From positions 118,524,703 to 118,588,702 of the forward strand of contig OY294070.1 of NCBI GenBank assembly GCA_958510875.1: a stretch of DNA of 64,000 nucleotides. The letters run 5' to 3'. The position numbers were made by a program, and so were the translations under genes. The notes beneath the pieces are model-generated. The model saw only the letters and a list, made by a program, of their open reading frames with translations, had not been told where the DNA came from and did no database searches. Positions 46,225 to 56,568 of the stretch are shown piece after piece; the stretch's first letter is position 1; every line of letters starts with the position of its first letter. The stretch is from Endomychus coccineus (lineage: Eukaryota > Arthropoda > Insecta > Coleoptera > Endomychidae).

Positions 46225-46800
46225 TCATGAAGCAAGTATTATCCTTGCCAAATTCAGTTTCTGCGTTTAAAATCGCTTTTGAGAGAATAACGATATTTAT
46301 TGTCTTGTTGATGATCGGTAGATAAATAATATCAATGGAAAAACCAGGTAGTACAAGAGGTGAAAACTCATATATCGTATGAGCTAACTCATTGTTATAA
46401 TATGCTCCTGTGGTTAAGTTACACTCCACTCTAATAGTTTGAACTTTGATTATGTTTATAGGTCGGTCAGATACGTTCACGAGATGTCAATTTCTTTTTG
46501 CTGAATCCCAACTGTTCGCTTATACTATCATGAGGAATAAAATTCACTTCAACTGTTGTTGTTAGATTTCATTGATAATTTTCGGTCACGTTCTTCTTGC
46601 TTTTCCCACAAACTGCACTTCGTATGAAATCCTCGATGTCTGTGAACTCGTAGGACCCCGTAGGTATAGTTACTACTTTTTCTTCACACTTTACATTTTT
46701 ATAATAAAATTTATTAAAACCTCCTTCAATGTTCGGTACGTATGCAAACCAACAAGTGCGATAAAATAATATGAGTGAGGATCTAGTTCTATTGGTTGGT
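46225..46800 (-). pseudogene. Fragment of a multi-copy arthropod protein family (possibly Polinton-associated)
   Basis: Frame 46480-46214 begins MNVSDRPINIIKVQTIRVEC and continues with TTGAYYNNELAHTIYEFSPL and IDIIYLPI. An upstream frame (about 46680-46500) gives PTGSYEFTDIEDFIR. This order is one I associate with a repetitive arthropod protein family linked to Maverick/Polinton-type elements, probably a structural protein; the link is from memory and uncertain. Frameshifts divide it, and its C-terminal end is cut off at the edge of the 45281-46221 foldback. No neighbouring polymerase, integrase or protease gene is present. Confidence 0.4.
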
Positions 46801-47765
46801 GAAAATCACAAGCGGGAGCTCTTACCCGTGATAGTGAACGTCTGAGACATGATTGATGAAAACTTTATCAACAATCTATTTATATACTAATAAATACAAT
46901 TTTAGTCGACCACAACTGAAGAGTTAGAGAGGAATTCCAAACATAACTGGCCACAATTATAAGTGTTATATTGCTGAAAATTGTCGTGATTGAATAATAT
47001 CTTATACTTTTTGACAAATTTCTTGAAGTGGTAGGTATACCACTGAATAATAACACTTATTTTTTCATTCGTTCGTTCGATTGCTGACTATTCGAAGAAG
47101 CCACGCAGATCACTAATTCATACGGAGAATTTCACACCGACAATTTTCGACCAATGAAATACTTTTATTTTGACTTGTTGCCATGCCAACGAAAAAATTT
47201 CAGCGGATATTTTTCCTTTTAGGATAGAGAAGCAAAATTATAGTGGACATTTTTTGACGTTTAACAAATGAGTTTGAAAGTGATACAATACATAACAAAA
47301 CAACAAAATTATGGCATTCCTTCGTACTGTCTCATATGTTCATGACAAAATGTCAAATAATATCACATTGAAATTATTTTAAACTAATTTTTCTTCGGTG
47401 TGAAATTCTCTTACCGAATATTCCGAGTGCACAAATTAATTTCCGGAAATTTTGCACATGGGATATTAAAAGTGAATACTTGTCGACAATTTTTGATTCA
47501 AAATGAGGAATTAAATTGTCATATCATTGTTTGAGAATATTTATAGATTTTCACAACAGCTCGACTAGACGTTTATTCTTTATTCATGACGGAATAAGCA
47601 AATTGTCAGTTGCACTGAATTCCTATTTACACAGCTCCTCGAGGCTATTCGTACATTATACCGGTTATGCATGGTTACATTTATCACTTTTATTTTTGTT
47701 TCTCGCTCTTTGTGGTGAACTTAAGATGAAACTGAAAGCGGAAAGACCCATATCTATATATATAA
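46801..47765. other. Intergenic with one short inverted repeat
   Basis: GAGAATTTCACACCGA at about 47126-47141 is perfectly inverted as TCGGTGTGAAATTCTC at about 47395-47410, which may be the ends of a ~290-bp MITE. Otherwise AT-rich. The frame 47516-47812 is unrecognised. Confidence 0.4.
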
Positions 47766-47769
47766 TATC

Positions 47770-48600
47770 TACGGGGTGTTCCGGTTTGTTCCGGCCAAAC
47801 TTTAACAGGTGATAGAATTCATCATTTCGAGCAAAAAAGTTCATACAAACGAGGTTCTGATCTCTATCAGTAGCGGAGTTACAGGGGATTGAAATTGAAC
47901 CAAAAATATTTTTTTTAATCGTGGTTGACACATTAAAAATTAAGCTTCGAAATTTCATACACCTGCTAATTGGGCAGTATTACATATTATTCAAGCAAAT
48001 TTTATACAAAAAAGATACAGGGTGATATGATTTTCAATGTCCAGTAACATATTGCCCCTTAAAAAAATTGTTTTTGTACGTCACTGGTAAACTTTAAGAC
48101 TTCTTTTTGCTTCTCTGAATAAATATCTAACTTTTATGTCTCTGGGCTTTTGGTCGTATGAAAGGTCACTAATTCTAAAATCACGAGAGATCCCGTTAAT
48201 AAAACCACCTAAATAAAAAATAACAAATTTGATTTGTATCTATTCGTTAAAATAACAATATGCTAACAAAAGAAGCTACAAACAATACACTTTCTCAACT
48301 AGACTTTTTTTCTATGATGATATTCAAAGTAACCACCATTTTGTTCAATACAAAGATGTGACCGTCTTATTGAGGAGTAATAACTGCTGCATCGTAGTTC
48401 TTCCTTGTATTCAATAGCGTGGGGTAAACTTTGTCTTTCATATACCCGCATACAAAGAAATCCAACAGATTATGTCAGGAGAGCGAGGTGGCCATTCTGT
48501 GGGACCACCCCTACCAATCCATCTTTCTGGATAGTTTTCATGTAACCAGTTCCCAACTTCAATAATATGTGATACTGGTCAATTAGTAGGTGTATGACAC
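47770..48600 (-). mobile_element. DUF4817-type transposon relic with one end
   Basis: CGGGGTGTTCCGGTTTGTTC at 47773 followed by AACTTTAACAGGTGATAGAA has the wording of the terminal region of this insect element family. Transposase coding remains lie at 48300-48600 on the minus strand. The other end is not found. Confidence 0.55.
48300..48600 (-). pseudogene. DUF4817-type transposase C-terminal fragment
   Basis: Minus strand, in two frames: a PERWIGRGGPTEWPPRSPD block (third catalytic region, near 48470-48530; Asp retained), then YAIEYKEELRCSSYYSS-like sequence and CIEQNGGYFEYHH at the end, followed by a stop near 48302. The same C-terminal block 'CxExNGxxFEH' closes the family's transposases. 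The annotated-length frame 48724-48470 reads this DNA in the wrong phase. Confidence 0.75.
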
Positions 48601-48704
48601 TTCGAAGCTTAATTTTGAATGTGTCAACCATGATTTTAAAAAATCTACTGATGAAAATCGGACCCTTGTTTAGATGAACTTTTCTGCTCAAAATGATGAG
48701 TTTA

Positions 48705-48976
48705 AATTGGATTTTAAAACACAAGTCGGCTACAGACGCATTTCATTAATCATAGTCATCTATTCTTTTCTAAATTATACGGAAACACTAATTAACATAA
48801 CAATTTTTGATATAAATACAATATTGGAACGTCAAAAAGAGAAATCTTATTTTATTTTTAGTCATATCAAAGAACCATGTTTTGTCAATTAGTGTTTCCA
48901 TCCAATTTAGAAAAGAATAGATTCTTTCGATTAATGTAATGCGTCTGCAGCCGACTCGTGTTTTTAAAATCCAATT
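48705..48976. repeat. Hairpin, 89-bp arms with a 93-bp loop
   Basis: 48705-48793 (AATTGGATTTTAAAACACAA, GTCGGCTACAGACGCATT ... GGAAACACTAATT) is inverted in 48887-48976 with few mismatches. It may be a MITE or an inverted duplication of a Penelope-like end; a related GTCGACTCTTCGTGTTTTTA occurs near 50548. Confidence 0.88.
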
Positions 48977-49250
48977 AAAACTGCAGAAAATATTAAATTA
49001 TTGGCTCGGTTGTGTCTGAAATAGTAACATAAGACATTATTTTCAGATTATACAATTCTCATTATCTATGATTATTTTATGAATTAGCTATTCTATGATT
49101 GACATTTTATTTCTATTACTAACAACAAAAATTCTATGGAATCTAACCTAAAAACTTTCACTCACATAAATGTCAGATAATACATTATCTTTTTTACGTT
49201 GAATTAAATAGACAATAGAAAGTGGTACTTCACAAAATAACTGAATTTGG
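48977..49250. other. AT-rich spacer
   Basis: Nothing recognised. Confidence 0.35.
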
Positions 49251-49254
49251 TTAA

Positions 49255-49560
49255 GTTTGAATTAGGTTATTATAAAGTTTTGAAAGACTGGAATCTATTT
49301 TGTAATTAACACAATTGTTTCTTTTAATTTGGATGCTTTCTAATGTCAAACGTTTATTATTATTCTTTTAAATATTTAAAATGTTTGTATTGTTGTAGTC
49401 AAATGAATGGTTTGTGTCTTTTACATGTTTACTAAGTGCAGTGAATGAAATTAAAGTGTAGCCTTCTTCAAACGATATGTTGATGATTGTATCGCCATCC
49501 CAACAGATAGATGTGATGAATTTTTGAGTTGTTCCATTTCCTTTCACCATAAGTTATAAT
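49255..49560 (-). pseudogene. Penelope-like element, end of GIY-YIG domain (minus)
   Basis: Frame 49550-49368 gives FTALSKHVKDTNHSFDYNNT followed by NILNI, and a shifted continuation to about 49255 gives KRLTLESIQIKRNNCVNYK and SSLSKLYNNLIQT-stop. This is the C-terminal part of the GIY-YIG endonuclease of PLEs. The frame breaks once. The oppositely directed paralogue starts 40 bp away. Confidence 0.78.
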
Positions 49561-49599
49561 TCACAATTCTAACTGATAATAATAATAATATATGACCAT

Positions 49600-49831
49600 A
49601 AGTATAGTACAAGAAACAAAATCTTAGAAAATCCCACCGCCCTTACTAAACACTGCTTTGATTATAACCATCAATTCGATTACAAAAATGTTAATATTTT
49701 AACTAAGGAAACCAATTATTATAAAAGATCTATTTTGGAGATGATTCACATAAAACGTGTCTCCAAATCTGTAAATCACAGAACAGATATCCAGTCTTTA
49801 AGTCAGATGTATACTAATTTAATTAATTGAA
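49600..49831 (+). pseudogene. Penelope-like element, end of GIY-YIG domain (plus)
   Basis: The plus strand reads TALTKHCFDYNHQFDYKNVN followed by ILTKETNYYKRSILEMIHIK, then a HRTDIQSLSQMYTNLIN-stop, the same C-terminal region as the minus-strand copy next door but of a diverged subfamily. Downstream, at 50065-50290, lies the probable 3' end of the element with a hammerhead-like motif. The RT and the N-terminal half of the endonuclease are missing. Confidence 0.8.
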
Positions 49832-50064
49832 ACCCTTGCAAATTTCTACATGCGTCTTTATAATGTTAAAAGTATAGTTTAGGTAGAATGCTCAAATAGC
49901 AATATTTCTATTACCTCATAAATCTTCAACATCTGGTTCGAAAGTGGATACTCCAGCGTCATATTTTTGGTTCAGTCCTTTAGTCGTATTACATACTGTG
50001 ATTTGATGACTTCTAGGTTTATAAGAAAATTGCTAAGCAGCGGATTCTTGATTCATATACTTCA

Positions 50065-50290
50065 AAGATTAATGTGTTATAATTTCGATTACTCGTGTTT
50101 CTGTTCGTTTCGGCGACGTGGGCATTTTTGATTGTGCATTATTAGGACGCCTTGTGATGATTCAATTAGTTTTAAGAAATCACGTTTTATATATTGATAC
50201 GTCTTCTGATGATGGTCGTGAGACCGAAACGTACATAAAGACGAAAATAATAAACATATGTGTTAGTGTAACCTATTTCCCGAGAATTCT
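50065..50290 (+). mobile_element. Penelope-like element 3' end, copy 2
   Basis: Homologous to 8690-8930 and placed about 235 bp downstream of the plus-strand GIY-YIG stop, consistent with a PLE 3' region. Confidence 0.65.
50199..50232 (+). ncRNA. Hammerhead-like ribozyme motif, copy 2
   Basis: ACGTCTT, CUGAUGA (50206-50212), U, GGUC-GUGA-GACC stem-loop, GAAAC (50226-50230), GT. Identical to the 8851 copy over the core except for the base after ACGT. Same reservations: an extra U and no stem I. Confidence 0.45.
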
Positions 50291-50294
50291 GTTG

Positions 50295-51145
50295 TAAATG
50301 TGTGTAAGTAACATTTATTCATTAAATTAATGGAAAACCAAATTTCAATAGTTATTTTATTAAAGTTTAGAAACAAAATTAGGACTTCTGATCAATTATT
50401 AAAATTGAGGAGGTTCGATAGTGTTAGCGGGGGGATATATAAGAAGAGCAAGCGGAGGGCGAGAGCGGAGGTCTGGCAACGCTATAAATATTGATGGCTG
50501 GAGTTGTACACATATACACATGTAAAAATAATAATCGTATAGTTGTCGTCGACTCTTCGTGTTTTTAAAAGTTAAATAAAATCTATAAATTAGAATTCTA
50601 AGTTATTTTTTCATAGAAATAATTAGTGGGACTCGCTCAAACTTGCACAAAATGTTATTGTAATAATTTTATTCCATTTGAAAAAAAAGCATTTCTATTT
50701 AGCCTTTTTTTTAATTCGGAGATTTAACCACATCCCCTTAAGTTTTTATGTTAAAATGTTGTTTTTTTGACTTGATATATTTAAAAAACGGTGTAGTGAA
50801 ACCCTCTTATATTGTTATTCTCAACGGTCTGTAAAAATTTCAAAAAATGTATCATGAAAAACTATCTCTACCGAACCTCCTTAAACTAAACCTACACCTG
50901 AAATATTTAGATAAAAATATGAAGATAGAATTATCTGTTTTTGTTTCTGTTTCACTATATTCCATCATTTTGGTTCAAAATAGTTCTGCTTACTTGGGCT
51001 TACATGCCGTTTTAAATCCCACATACCGATTCATTGAGTAAATTTGATCCATAATTCTGTGAATAGAAACATGAGAAAACTTTGAAAGATCACTCCAAAG
51101 TACCATAACTTTTCATTCATAGTTCAGAAACAGAGAATGCAGAAA
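50295..51145. other. Downstream flank of the cyclase gene
   Basis: AT-rich. A short GC-richer piece near 50430-50500 (GCGGAGGGCGAGAGCGGAGG) has no assignment. The plus frame 50847-51041 is unrecognised. Confidence 0.35.
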
Positions 51146-51147
51146 AC

Positions 51148-51153
51148 TTTAAT
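51148..51153 (-). terminator. Variant polyadenylation signal
   Basis: ATTAAA on the minus strand, about 50 bp after the stop of the cyclase-like gene. No AATAAA is nearer. Confidence 0.4.
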
Positions 51154-51203
51154 AAAAAATATAATACTTATAAACTGATAAATAATTGAGTATACAATGT
51201 AAA

Positions 51204-54200
51204 TTAAAGATATCGAGGGGGAGGAAAATAAAAGAATACAACCTCATTCTCAGGATTCTCTAAATCTTTATAAAACAGCTCATTCGAAGCGTGATCCTTC
51301 CAAGAATTGAGCAATTTCGTTGAAAATTGATTATTCCACGCTAATCTATTAAACTCGCTATATCTTTCCTCGTACGAATTGTGACAATCAATGCTGGTTT
51401 GCTGGCATTTATCTAACGAAGTCCAACATGCATTTAAGTCATTTTTTATGAAATAATAATATGAAATCAAACGTTGGAGGTACGGTTTAGAACGACGTGT
51501 ATAATTTGCAGTTTTTGACAAACGTTTGAGCATCATTTCCACCTTCGCTTTCAATGTGACGCATTGCTTTAGATTCAGTTGATTTAATTTATGGACATAC
51601 AACAACATCAATCCTTCAGTGACGATGATCGAGGTATAATCGGCCATAAACGTTTTCGAGTTGTTTTTGATCAACACATCATTTTGTTTCTCGAAACATT
51701 TTGCTTGCTCCCAATATTCATTACGAAGAGACCAAACCCACATACAACTCAATAATCGTTGTTTACAAGATGAATACTCTGCTACAGACTGTATGTCATC
51801 ACTTATGTAAAAATTTAAAATCTGTCGGTAAGGCACAATGACATATCCTGTCATAATTTGGAAGAGTAAAGCATGCGCATGGTACCATATTTTACCATTT
51901 ATACTAGCATTACTGTATGAGTAATATTCTAATTCGTATAATAGACTAGCCGCTTCTTCCAAATACAGTCGCATAATCAAGGTAGTTATCAATACTGGTA
52001 ACATGAAGATTAATGAACTGGTTTCCTTGGTAGATATCGAAATTCTAACAGCAATGTAACCCAGTTGTATTGCATTCTCCAGTTCAGATCTCTGGAGCTT
52101 CGAATACAATAGCATATTATACAAACGTCCAACAGCAACGAGTTCATCAAATTCTAAACGCATTTGTTTCTTGTGACAATACCTCAAAGCGTGCACTTCA
52201 AGGGCTATACATGGGAACGAATTATTGAAATGCATTTCCACCTTCAGCATATTTGCAAACGAATCGCAAATTTTCGAAAAATCTATTTGCGACATTAATA
52301 CCTTCTCCAGACTCCATAAAGCTGCTAGTTCCGCCTCCTCCCACATATTTTTGCTGATATATACCTGACATAATACGCCGAGACATTCTGCAAGATCAGT
52401 GCAGTATACGGCTTCCTTTATGCTCATTCGTCCTGTCATCATCCCTGGTAATAAATAGAATGAGAGCTTTTGCTTTATTTTCAAATTAATCTTCTTTATA
52501 TTTCTACTGAAGCATTTGTTGGGAAATGGTTGACCATATTTTTTTAGAGCCGTATGCAATGAATTGAAAGCTTGATCTAATTCACCAATATCTCTCAGGC
52601 ACATAGCAATCAGAGTGTGAATTTTTGCTTCATAAAGTTGTTTCTTCCAATCAGAAGTATGCTGGTAGGTATCCCCGGTAAAATCAAGAGCTTTTCTGAG
52701 CACACTCAGACCTTCGGCTAGGTTATGGGTCTTGATGCAAACATATCCATGATTCTTCATGTTCTCCAACATTTTAAACATCTGTCCGGAACCGCGGCAA
52801 TGTCTGATTATCTGAGTGTAAAAATTCATCAATATACTACTGCATTCACAGCTCACAAAATCTGAATCCGAAAAAGAACGAACTAAAGAATGCCTTGATT
52901 GGAGGTTATAGATAGAAATCGGTCCTAATATAATTTTATTAGACAGTTTGAACTTTTGTGTTGGAAGGATATCTCCTGTTTGCGTGTCAGATCTGAAAAA
53001 TTGCTCTTCATTCTCACTACTTACTTTGCTCGTGGAGCCGGTGATATTATATGTAGTAGTTAAAGTAGGACTGCGTGAATTTCTAATTTTTGCCCCGTAT
53101 TCGACAAAAGGAATCTTGTCAATCGTTTGAGTTGCAGTTACAATCCGCTCTTCATCCAATCGTGTTATGAAGTGACTAGTAAAGCGTTTATTACCGCACG
53201 CTTTGCATTTTACGGTTCTTTCTTCCAGGAAAACTATAGCTTTCGAATGATACTCTAATTTCTGTTTCAGAGATATAGAACCGTAGACCATAGAGCGAAA
53301 TTTCGTGCATTTGAATCTCATAAAACCACATGACGCATATTTCGGTAGATCTTGATAGCAGTCGACAAGAAACAAATTTCGACACTCGCATTGAATCTCA
53401 TCAGATTTATTAGAATCCATCATTTTTTTCTTCACAAAGTCATAATTAGTTCCGTCGGCAAAGTCAACTTTGGCGCAACATATTAATTTACTCTCGAACA
53501 ACTTTTTTATCGCGATGGCAAGTTCTAATTGTGTACCATATGACAATATAAATGATAATAAGTTCCGTGGGAACGAATCACCCAAAACTGAAGCGCACTT
53601 TAGAACCATTTGTTCGAAATATGTAAGAGGATCAAATATTTCTAGAAAAAGATGCGTGAAGGTGAGTTCTTCGTCAATGTCTTCGAGATACAAACTGCGA
53701 TCCATGTAACAAGCTCGACATTCACCGGTCCTTAATAATAGTCCATGAATTTCATCTTGTAATTTTGTATCCAGATCACTTTCACGGCAAGTGTCCATGA
53801 ACATATTCCAATTTTCATCCTGCACGCTTCTACCATCACTTCCTTCCATTATAGACATCCAGATTTTGGTTTCTTCTTCCGTTAGTTTGTGTATCAAATG
53901 TAAAGGTGGAGTAACTAAGCCTTCAGAACGAACTTTAAAATAATTAACTTGTCTTATAACCAATTTATTTCTTTGCAACAGATTGATCAGAAAATTTTCT
54001 ATCCAACTCAAATTTCCGTTACTTGTCGATTGCAGAATGACCTCCAAATCTACAGGTATGGCCAGAACATCCAGAACTTGACAAGCGTAAGCTCCAGAGT
54101 ACTTAGGACTTAAAGTTTTCAAAACTAATGTTCTGACGCATTTCATCTTTAATAGTTGAGAAGCGGGACGCTTGAATTTATATTTTCTAGGAGAAGTCAT

Positions 54201-56339
54201 CACGAAGAAAATCATACGTATATCCATTAGCGTTGGGAAAAGAGCCCAAGATTGGGCGTCCATGAAATGCACATTATCAATGGCTATTACCCACGGAGAA
54301 TGGATGCATTTTGAGCATAATTGTTTAAAAATTTTCATCAAAGCAACCTTTTTTTCCATTTCTGTGTAAGATCTGTACTGCTCAGTCACTTCAAAATCAA
54401 CTTCAAACACGTTATTAAGAGTGCAAAGTGAATCAAGCTTTTTTATCAGATTCAACTTTACTTGCAATATTTTCATTCTTTCTTGTTTTGTAGAATGTTC
54501 CAGTCTCAATGGAGCAGCAAATATCTTTCTTATGGCATAATAAGGGTTGCTCTCATTTGCTGGAATTAAAACGAATCTGTTGCATGGAACGGACCGATGT
54601 GCCTTAGACTGAAATTCTTGCAGAAGCCTCGATTTTCCACCTTTGAGTTCGGATTCAATTAGTAATATTTTCTGACCCTTCCATTTTGATTTTCTATTCC
54701 CCAACATACCCAGATATTGCAACCACATTGATAACATGTCTTCATATATTTTGATTTCTTCTTCCCTTTCGATAATAGGCCTATTTGAGAACAGCGGCTC
54801 ATATTCTAGGGAGTTATCGATCAAAAATTCATATACTGCATCAGCTATCTTGTTTGTTGGATCAGACAGAAGTGCAAAACAATTACTATTGTGCTTGCTA
54901 TTGATAAACAGTTCCTGATCGCATGTTATTTTTTTGGGATAAATGTTTACCATATGCTTCGCTCTCGCACCACTCATCCCGAAAATCATGAATTCTTTGC
55001 GTAAACTATTACCAACAACACCACAGTACGTTTTTCCCATGGTGACGGCAATTGAAAGCTCAACTGTCGGATATGATTTGAGAAAGTGGTTAAAGGTAGA
55101 CGAGGCAAATTTCAGTGCTCTTTGGCATTTTCCTTCAAGTTTGAATCCTTTCATTCCAAAAGCTAAAGAAAAGGATATCGCTTTGTGTATAATAGAATGA
55201 AAATTTATGCAGCCATAATATTTTCTAGCGAACATCAATGTCACTTTATACACTTCATCAGTAAAGTTCAATGTATCATATGGGTTGCTATATGGTGAAA
55301 GTATATTAAATTCAATCACTACCACTGGTCTAATATCGCTAATGTACTCAAATGGTTCATTTGCTAAAATACATTTTATGATTGGAGCAGCTACAAACTT
55401 CTTGATATCCGATATAAAATGACTTGCTTTTATGGCTTGGATGAGTATAGGTCTAAAACAGAAGTCATCCAGCTCCTCTTGTGAATTACTGGAAGACGAG
55501 TGAGTCTCAAAAAAACTCTCTCTATTCATAGTCCAATTGGATTGAAACTTTGCCCTCCAGATCGCTCCAATTCCACAAACTCTCACGAAATCATCGCATA
55601 TACTTGGTTTCAATACATATTCGTTTCCACTGATCTGTTTGAATGCTGACTTTGCAACGGCAATATCACTTTTATGCGTTTGCTCTCTTATCGTCAACAA
55701 TTCATCAAACGGTCGACCCCACATCGAGATAGATGAATTTTTTGTGTTACCAATCAATCTATATGCAATGTTTCCTGCTGCTATACCCAACTTAATCTTC
55801 AACTTGTAATTAGTATCGGTTATGTAATCCCCATAATCTTTTTGAATAGCTAAAGCACAATCAATGGCCTGGTGTATATAATCGGATAGAATATTATCGT
55901 CGGAACATTTCCACATAACCAGCAAATAGTTTTGACAAAATTGCAATACATCTCCACTACTCTCCACCACTAGCTGTAAAATACCACCAAAGTAATCGTT
56001 TTGCAGAGATGTTAGCTTTGAAAAGCCATCTCCACCAACTCGAAAGTACTGTTCTAATACCTTCCCTAAACCACTGATATCGGCTATAAGCAAGACCACG
56101 TTATAATTTTTAATATTGTAATTATTTGAATTCAGCAAAATTTCATCGCAAACCAAAGATGCCAGCAATCTCGGCTTCTTCAAAGGATCCGTTAATCGTG
56201 GTTTCACTGATATCGTAGAAATAGCACTATATCGGCGAGAGTCGCGTCTGTCGGTGGTACTTTCAAGTTTTCTAGCAGCATCACGCATTCCCCAAACATA
56301 CTCCTCTTCGGGCGTTATGAACCATTCTTCTTTTGACAT
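51204..56339 (-). CDS. Adenylate cyclase type 10-like (soluble adenylyl cyclase family), intronless, probably catalytically impaired
   Basis: One open frame of 1711 codons, close to the ~1600 residues usual for soluble adenylyl cyclase (ADCY10), which makes cAMP from ATP in cytosol, cilia and sperm in response to bicarbonate and calcium. Order: first cyclase domain (about 80-230; VVLLIADISGL, SSGDVLQFCQNYLLVMW), second cyclase domain (about 337-485; AVTMGKTYCGVVGNS, YPKKITCD), NTPase region (about 520-710; P-loop-like ESELKGGKSRLLQEF at 562-576, Walker-B-like WVIAIDNVHFMD at 683-694), then a long helical, TPR-like C-terminal half. By eye against human ADCY10, metal Asp47 is kept (Asp87), but metal Asp99 is Asn137, bicarbonate ligands Lys95 and Arg176 are Gln133 and Leu215, and catalytic Asn412 and Arg416 are Ala458 and His462. 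The first P-loop Gly is Glu. ATG at 56339 is the first in frame. It lies alone among transposons. Confidence 0.9.
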   Translation of the reverse strand: MSKEEWFITPEEEYVWGMRDAARKLESTTDRRDSRRYSAISTISVKPRLTDPLKKPRLLASLVCDEILLNSNNYNIKNYNVVLLIADISGLGKVLEQYFRVGGDGFSKLTSLQNDYFGGILQLVVESSGDVLQFCQNYLLVMWKCSDDNILSDYIHQAIDCALAIQKDYGDYITDTNYKLKIKLGIAAGNIAYRLIGNTKNSSISMWGRPFDELLTIREQTHKSDIAVAKSAFKQISGNEYVLKPSICDDFVRVCGIGAIWRAKFQSNWTMNRESFFETHSSSSNSQEELDDFCFRPILIQAIKASHFISDIKKFVAAPIIKCILANEPFEYISDIRPVVVIEFNILSPYSNPYDTLNFTDEVYKVTLMFARKYYGCINFHSIIHKAISFSLAFGMKGFKLEGKCQRALKFASSTFNHFLKSYPTVELSIAVTMGKTYCGVVGNSLRKEFMIFGMSGARAKHMVNIYPKKITCDQELFINSKHNSNCFALLSDPTNKIADAVYEFLIDNSLEYEPLFSNRPIIEREEEIKIYEDMLSMWLQYLGMLGNRKSKWKGQKILLIESELKGGKSRLLQEFQSKAHRSVPCNRFVLIPANESNPYYAIRKIFAAPLRLEHSTKQERMKILQVKLNLIKKLDSLCTLNNVFEVDFEVTEQYRSYTEMEKKVALMKIFKQLCSKCIHSPWVIAIDNVHFMDAQSWALFPTLMDIRMIFFVMTSPRKYKFKRPASQLLKMKCVRTLVLKTLSPKYSGAYACQVLDVLAIPVDLEVILQSTSNGNLSWIENFLINLLQRNKLVIRQVNYFKVRSEGLVTPPLHLIHKLTEEETKIWMSIMEGSDGRSVQDENWNMFMDTCRESDLDTKLQDEIHGLLLRTGECRACYMDRSLYLEDIDEELTFTHLFLEIFDPLTYFEQMVLKCASVLGDSFPRNLLSFILSYGTQLELAIAIKKLFESKLICCAKVDFADGTNYDFVKKKMMDSNKSDEIQCECRNLFLVDCYQDLPKYASCGFMRFKCTKFRSMVYGSISLKQKLEYHSKAIVFLEERTVKCKACGNKRFTSHFITRLDEERIVTATQTIDKIPFVEYGAKIRNSRSPTLTTTYNITGSTSKVSSENEEQFFRSDTQTGDILPTQKFKLSNKIILGPISIYNLQSRHSLVRSFSDSDFVSCECSSILMNFYTQIIRHCRGSGQMFKMLENMKNHGYVCIKTHNLAEGLSVLRKALDFTGDTYQHTSDWKKQLYEAKIHTLIAMCLRDIGELDQAFNSLHTALKKYGQPFPNKCFSRNIKKINLKIKQKLSFYLLPGMMTGRMSIKEAVYCTDLAECLGVLCQVYISKNMWEEAELAALWSLEKVLMSQIDFSKICDSFANMLKVEMHFNNSFPCIALEVHALRYCHKKQMRLEFDELVAVGRLYNMLLYSKLQRSELENAIQLGYIAVRISISTKETSSLIFMLPVLITTLIMRLYLEEAASLLYELEYYSYSNASINGKIWYHAHALLFQIMTGYVIVPYRQILNFYISDDIQSVAEYSSCKQRLLSCMWVWSLRNEYWEQAKCFEKQNDVLIKNNSKTFMADYTSIIVTEGLMLLYVHKLNQLNLKQCVTLKAKVEMMLKRLSKTANYTRRSKPYLQRLISYYYFIKNDLNACWTSLDKCQQTSIDCHNSYEERYSEFNRLAWNNQFSTKLLNSWKDHASNELFYKDLENPENEVVFFYFPPPRYL

Positions 56340-56491
56340 GATTCTGAACAGATTTACAGTTGAACTGGAATTACGTAAAGTTCAAATTGTAACGATTTAC
56401 GTCTTTCGGTAGATTTGTCATAGCGACATTATCATATTCATGTCAAAATTCTGAACATGTTACTTTTTGAATCAATTGCATTTTTCCTTTG
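56340..56491. other. Short 5' flank of the cyclase-like gene
   Basis: Only about 150 bp separate the ATG from a hAT insertion. No clear TATA box seen. Confidence 0.4.
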
Positions 56492-56499
56492 TCAATTAT
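56492..56499. repeat. hAT target-site duplication, left
   Basis: TCAATTAT, 7 of 8 identical to 60418-60425. Confidence 0.8.
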
Positions 56500-56568
56500 C
56501 AGTAGCGGCTCGTGAGTTATGAAAGAAGAGGGCATAAGAAGAACCCATTTTTTATACATACAATCCAT

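Noticed and set aside
53470..55200. Several plus-strand open frames inside the cyclase-like gene
   Set aside because: Antisense shadows of a clear 1711-codon protein.
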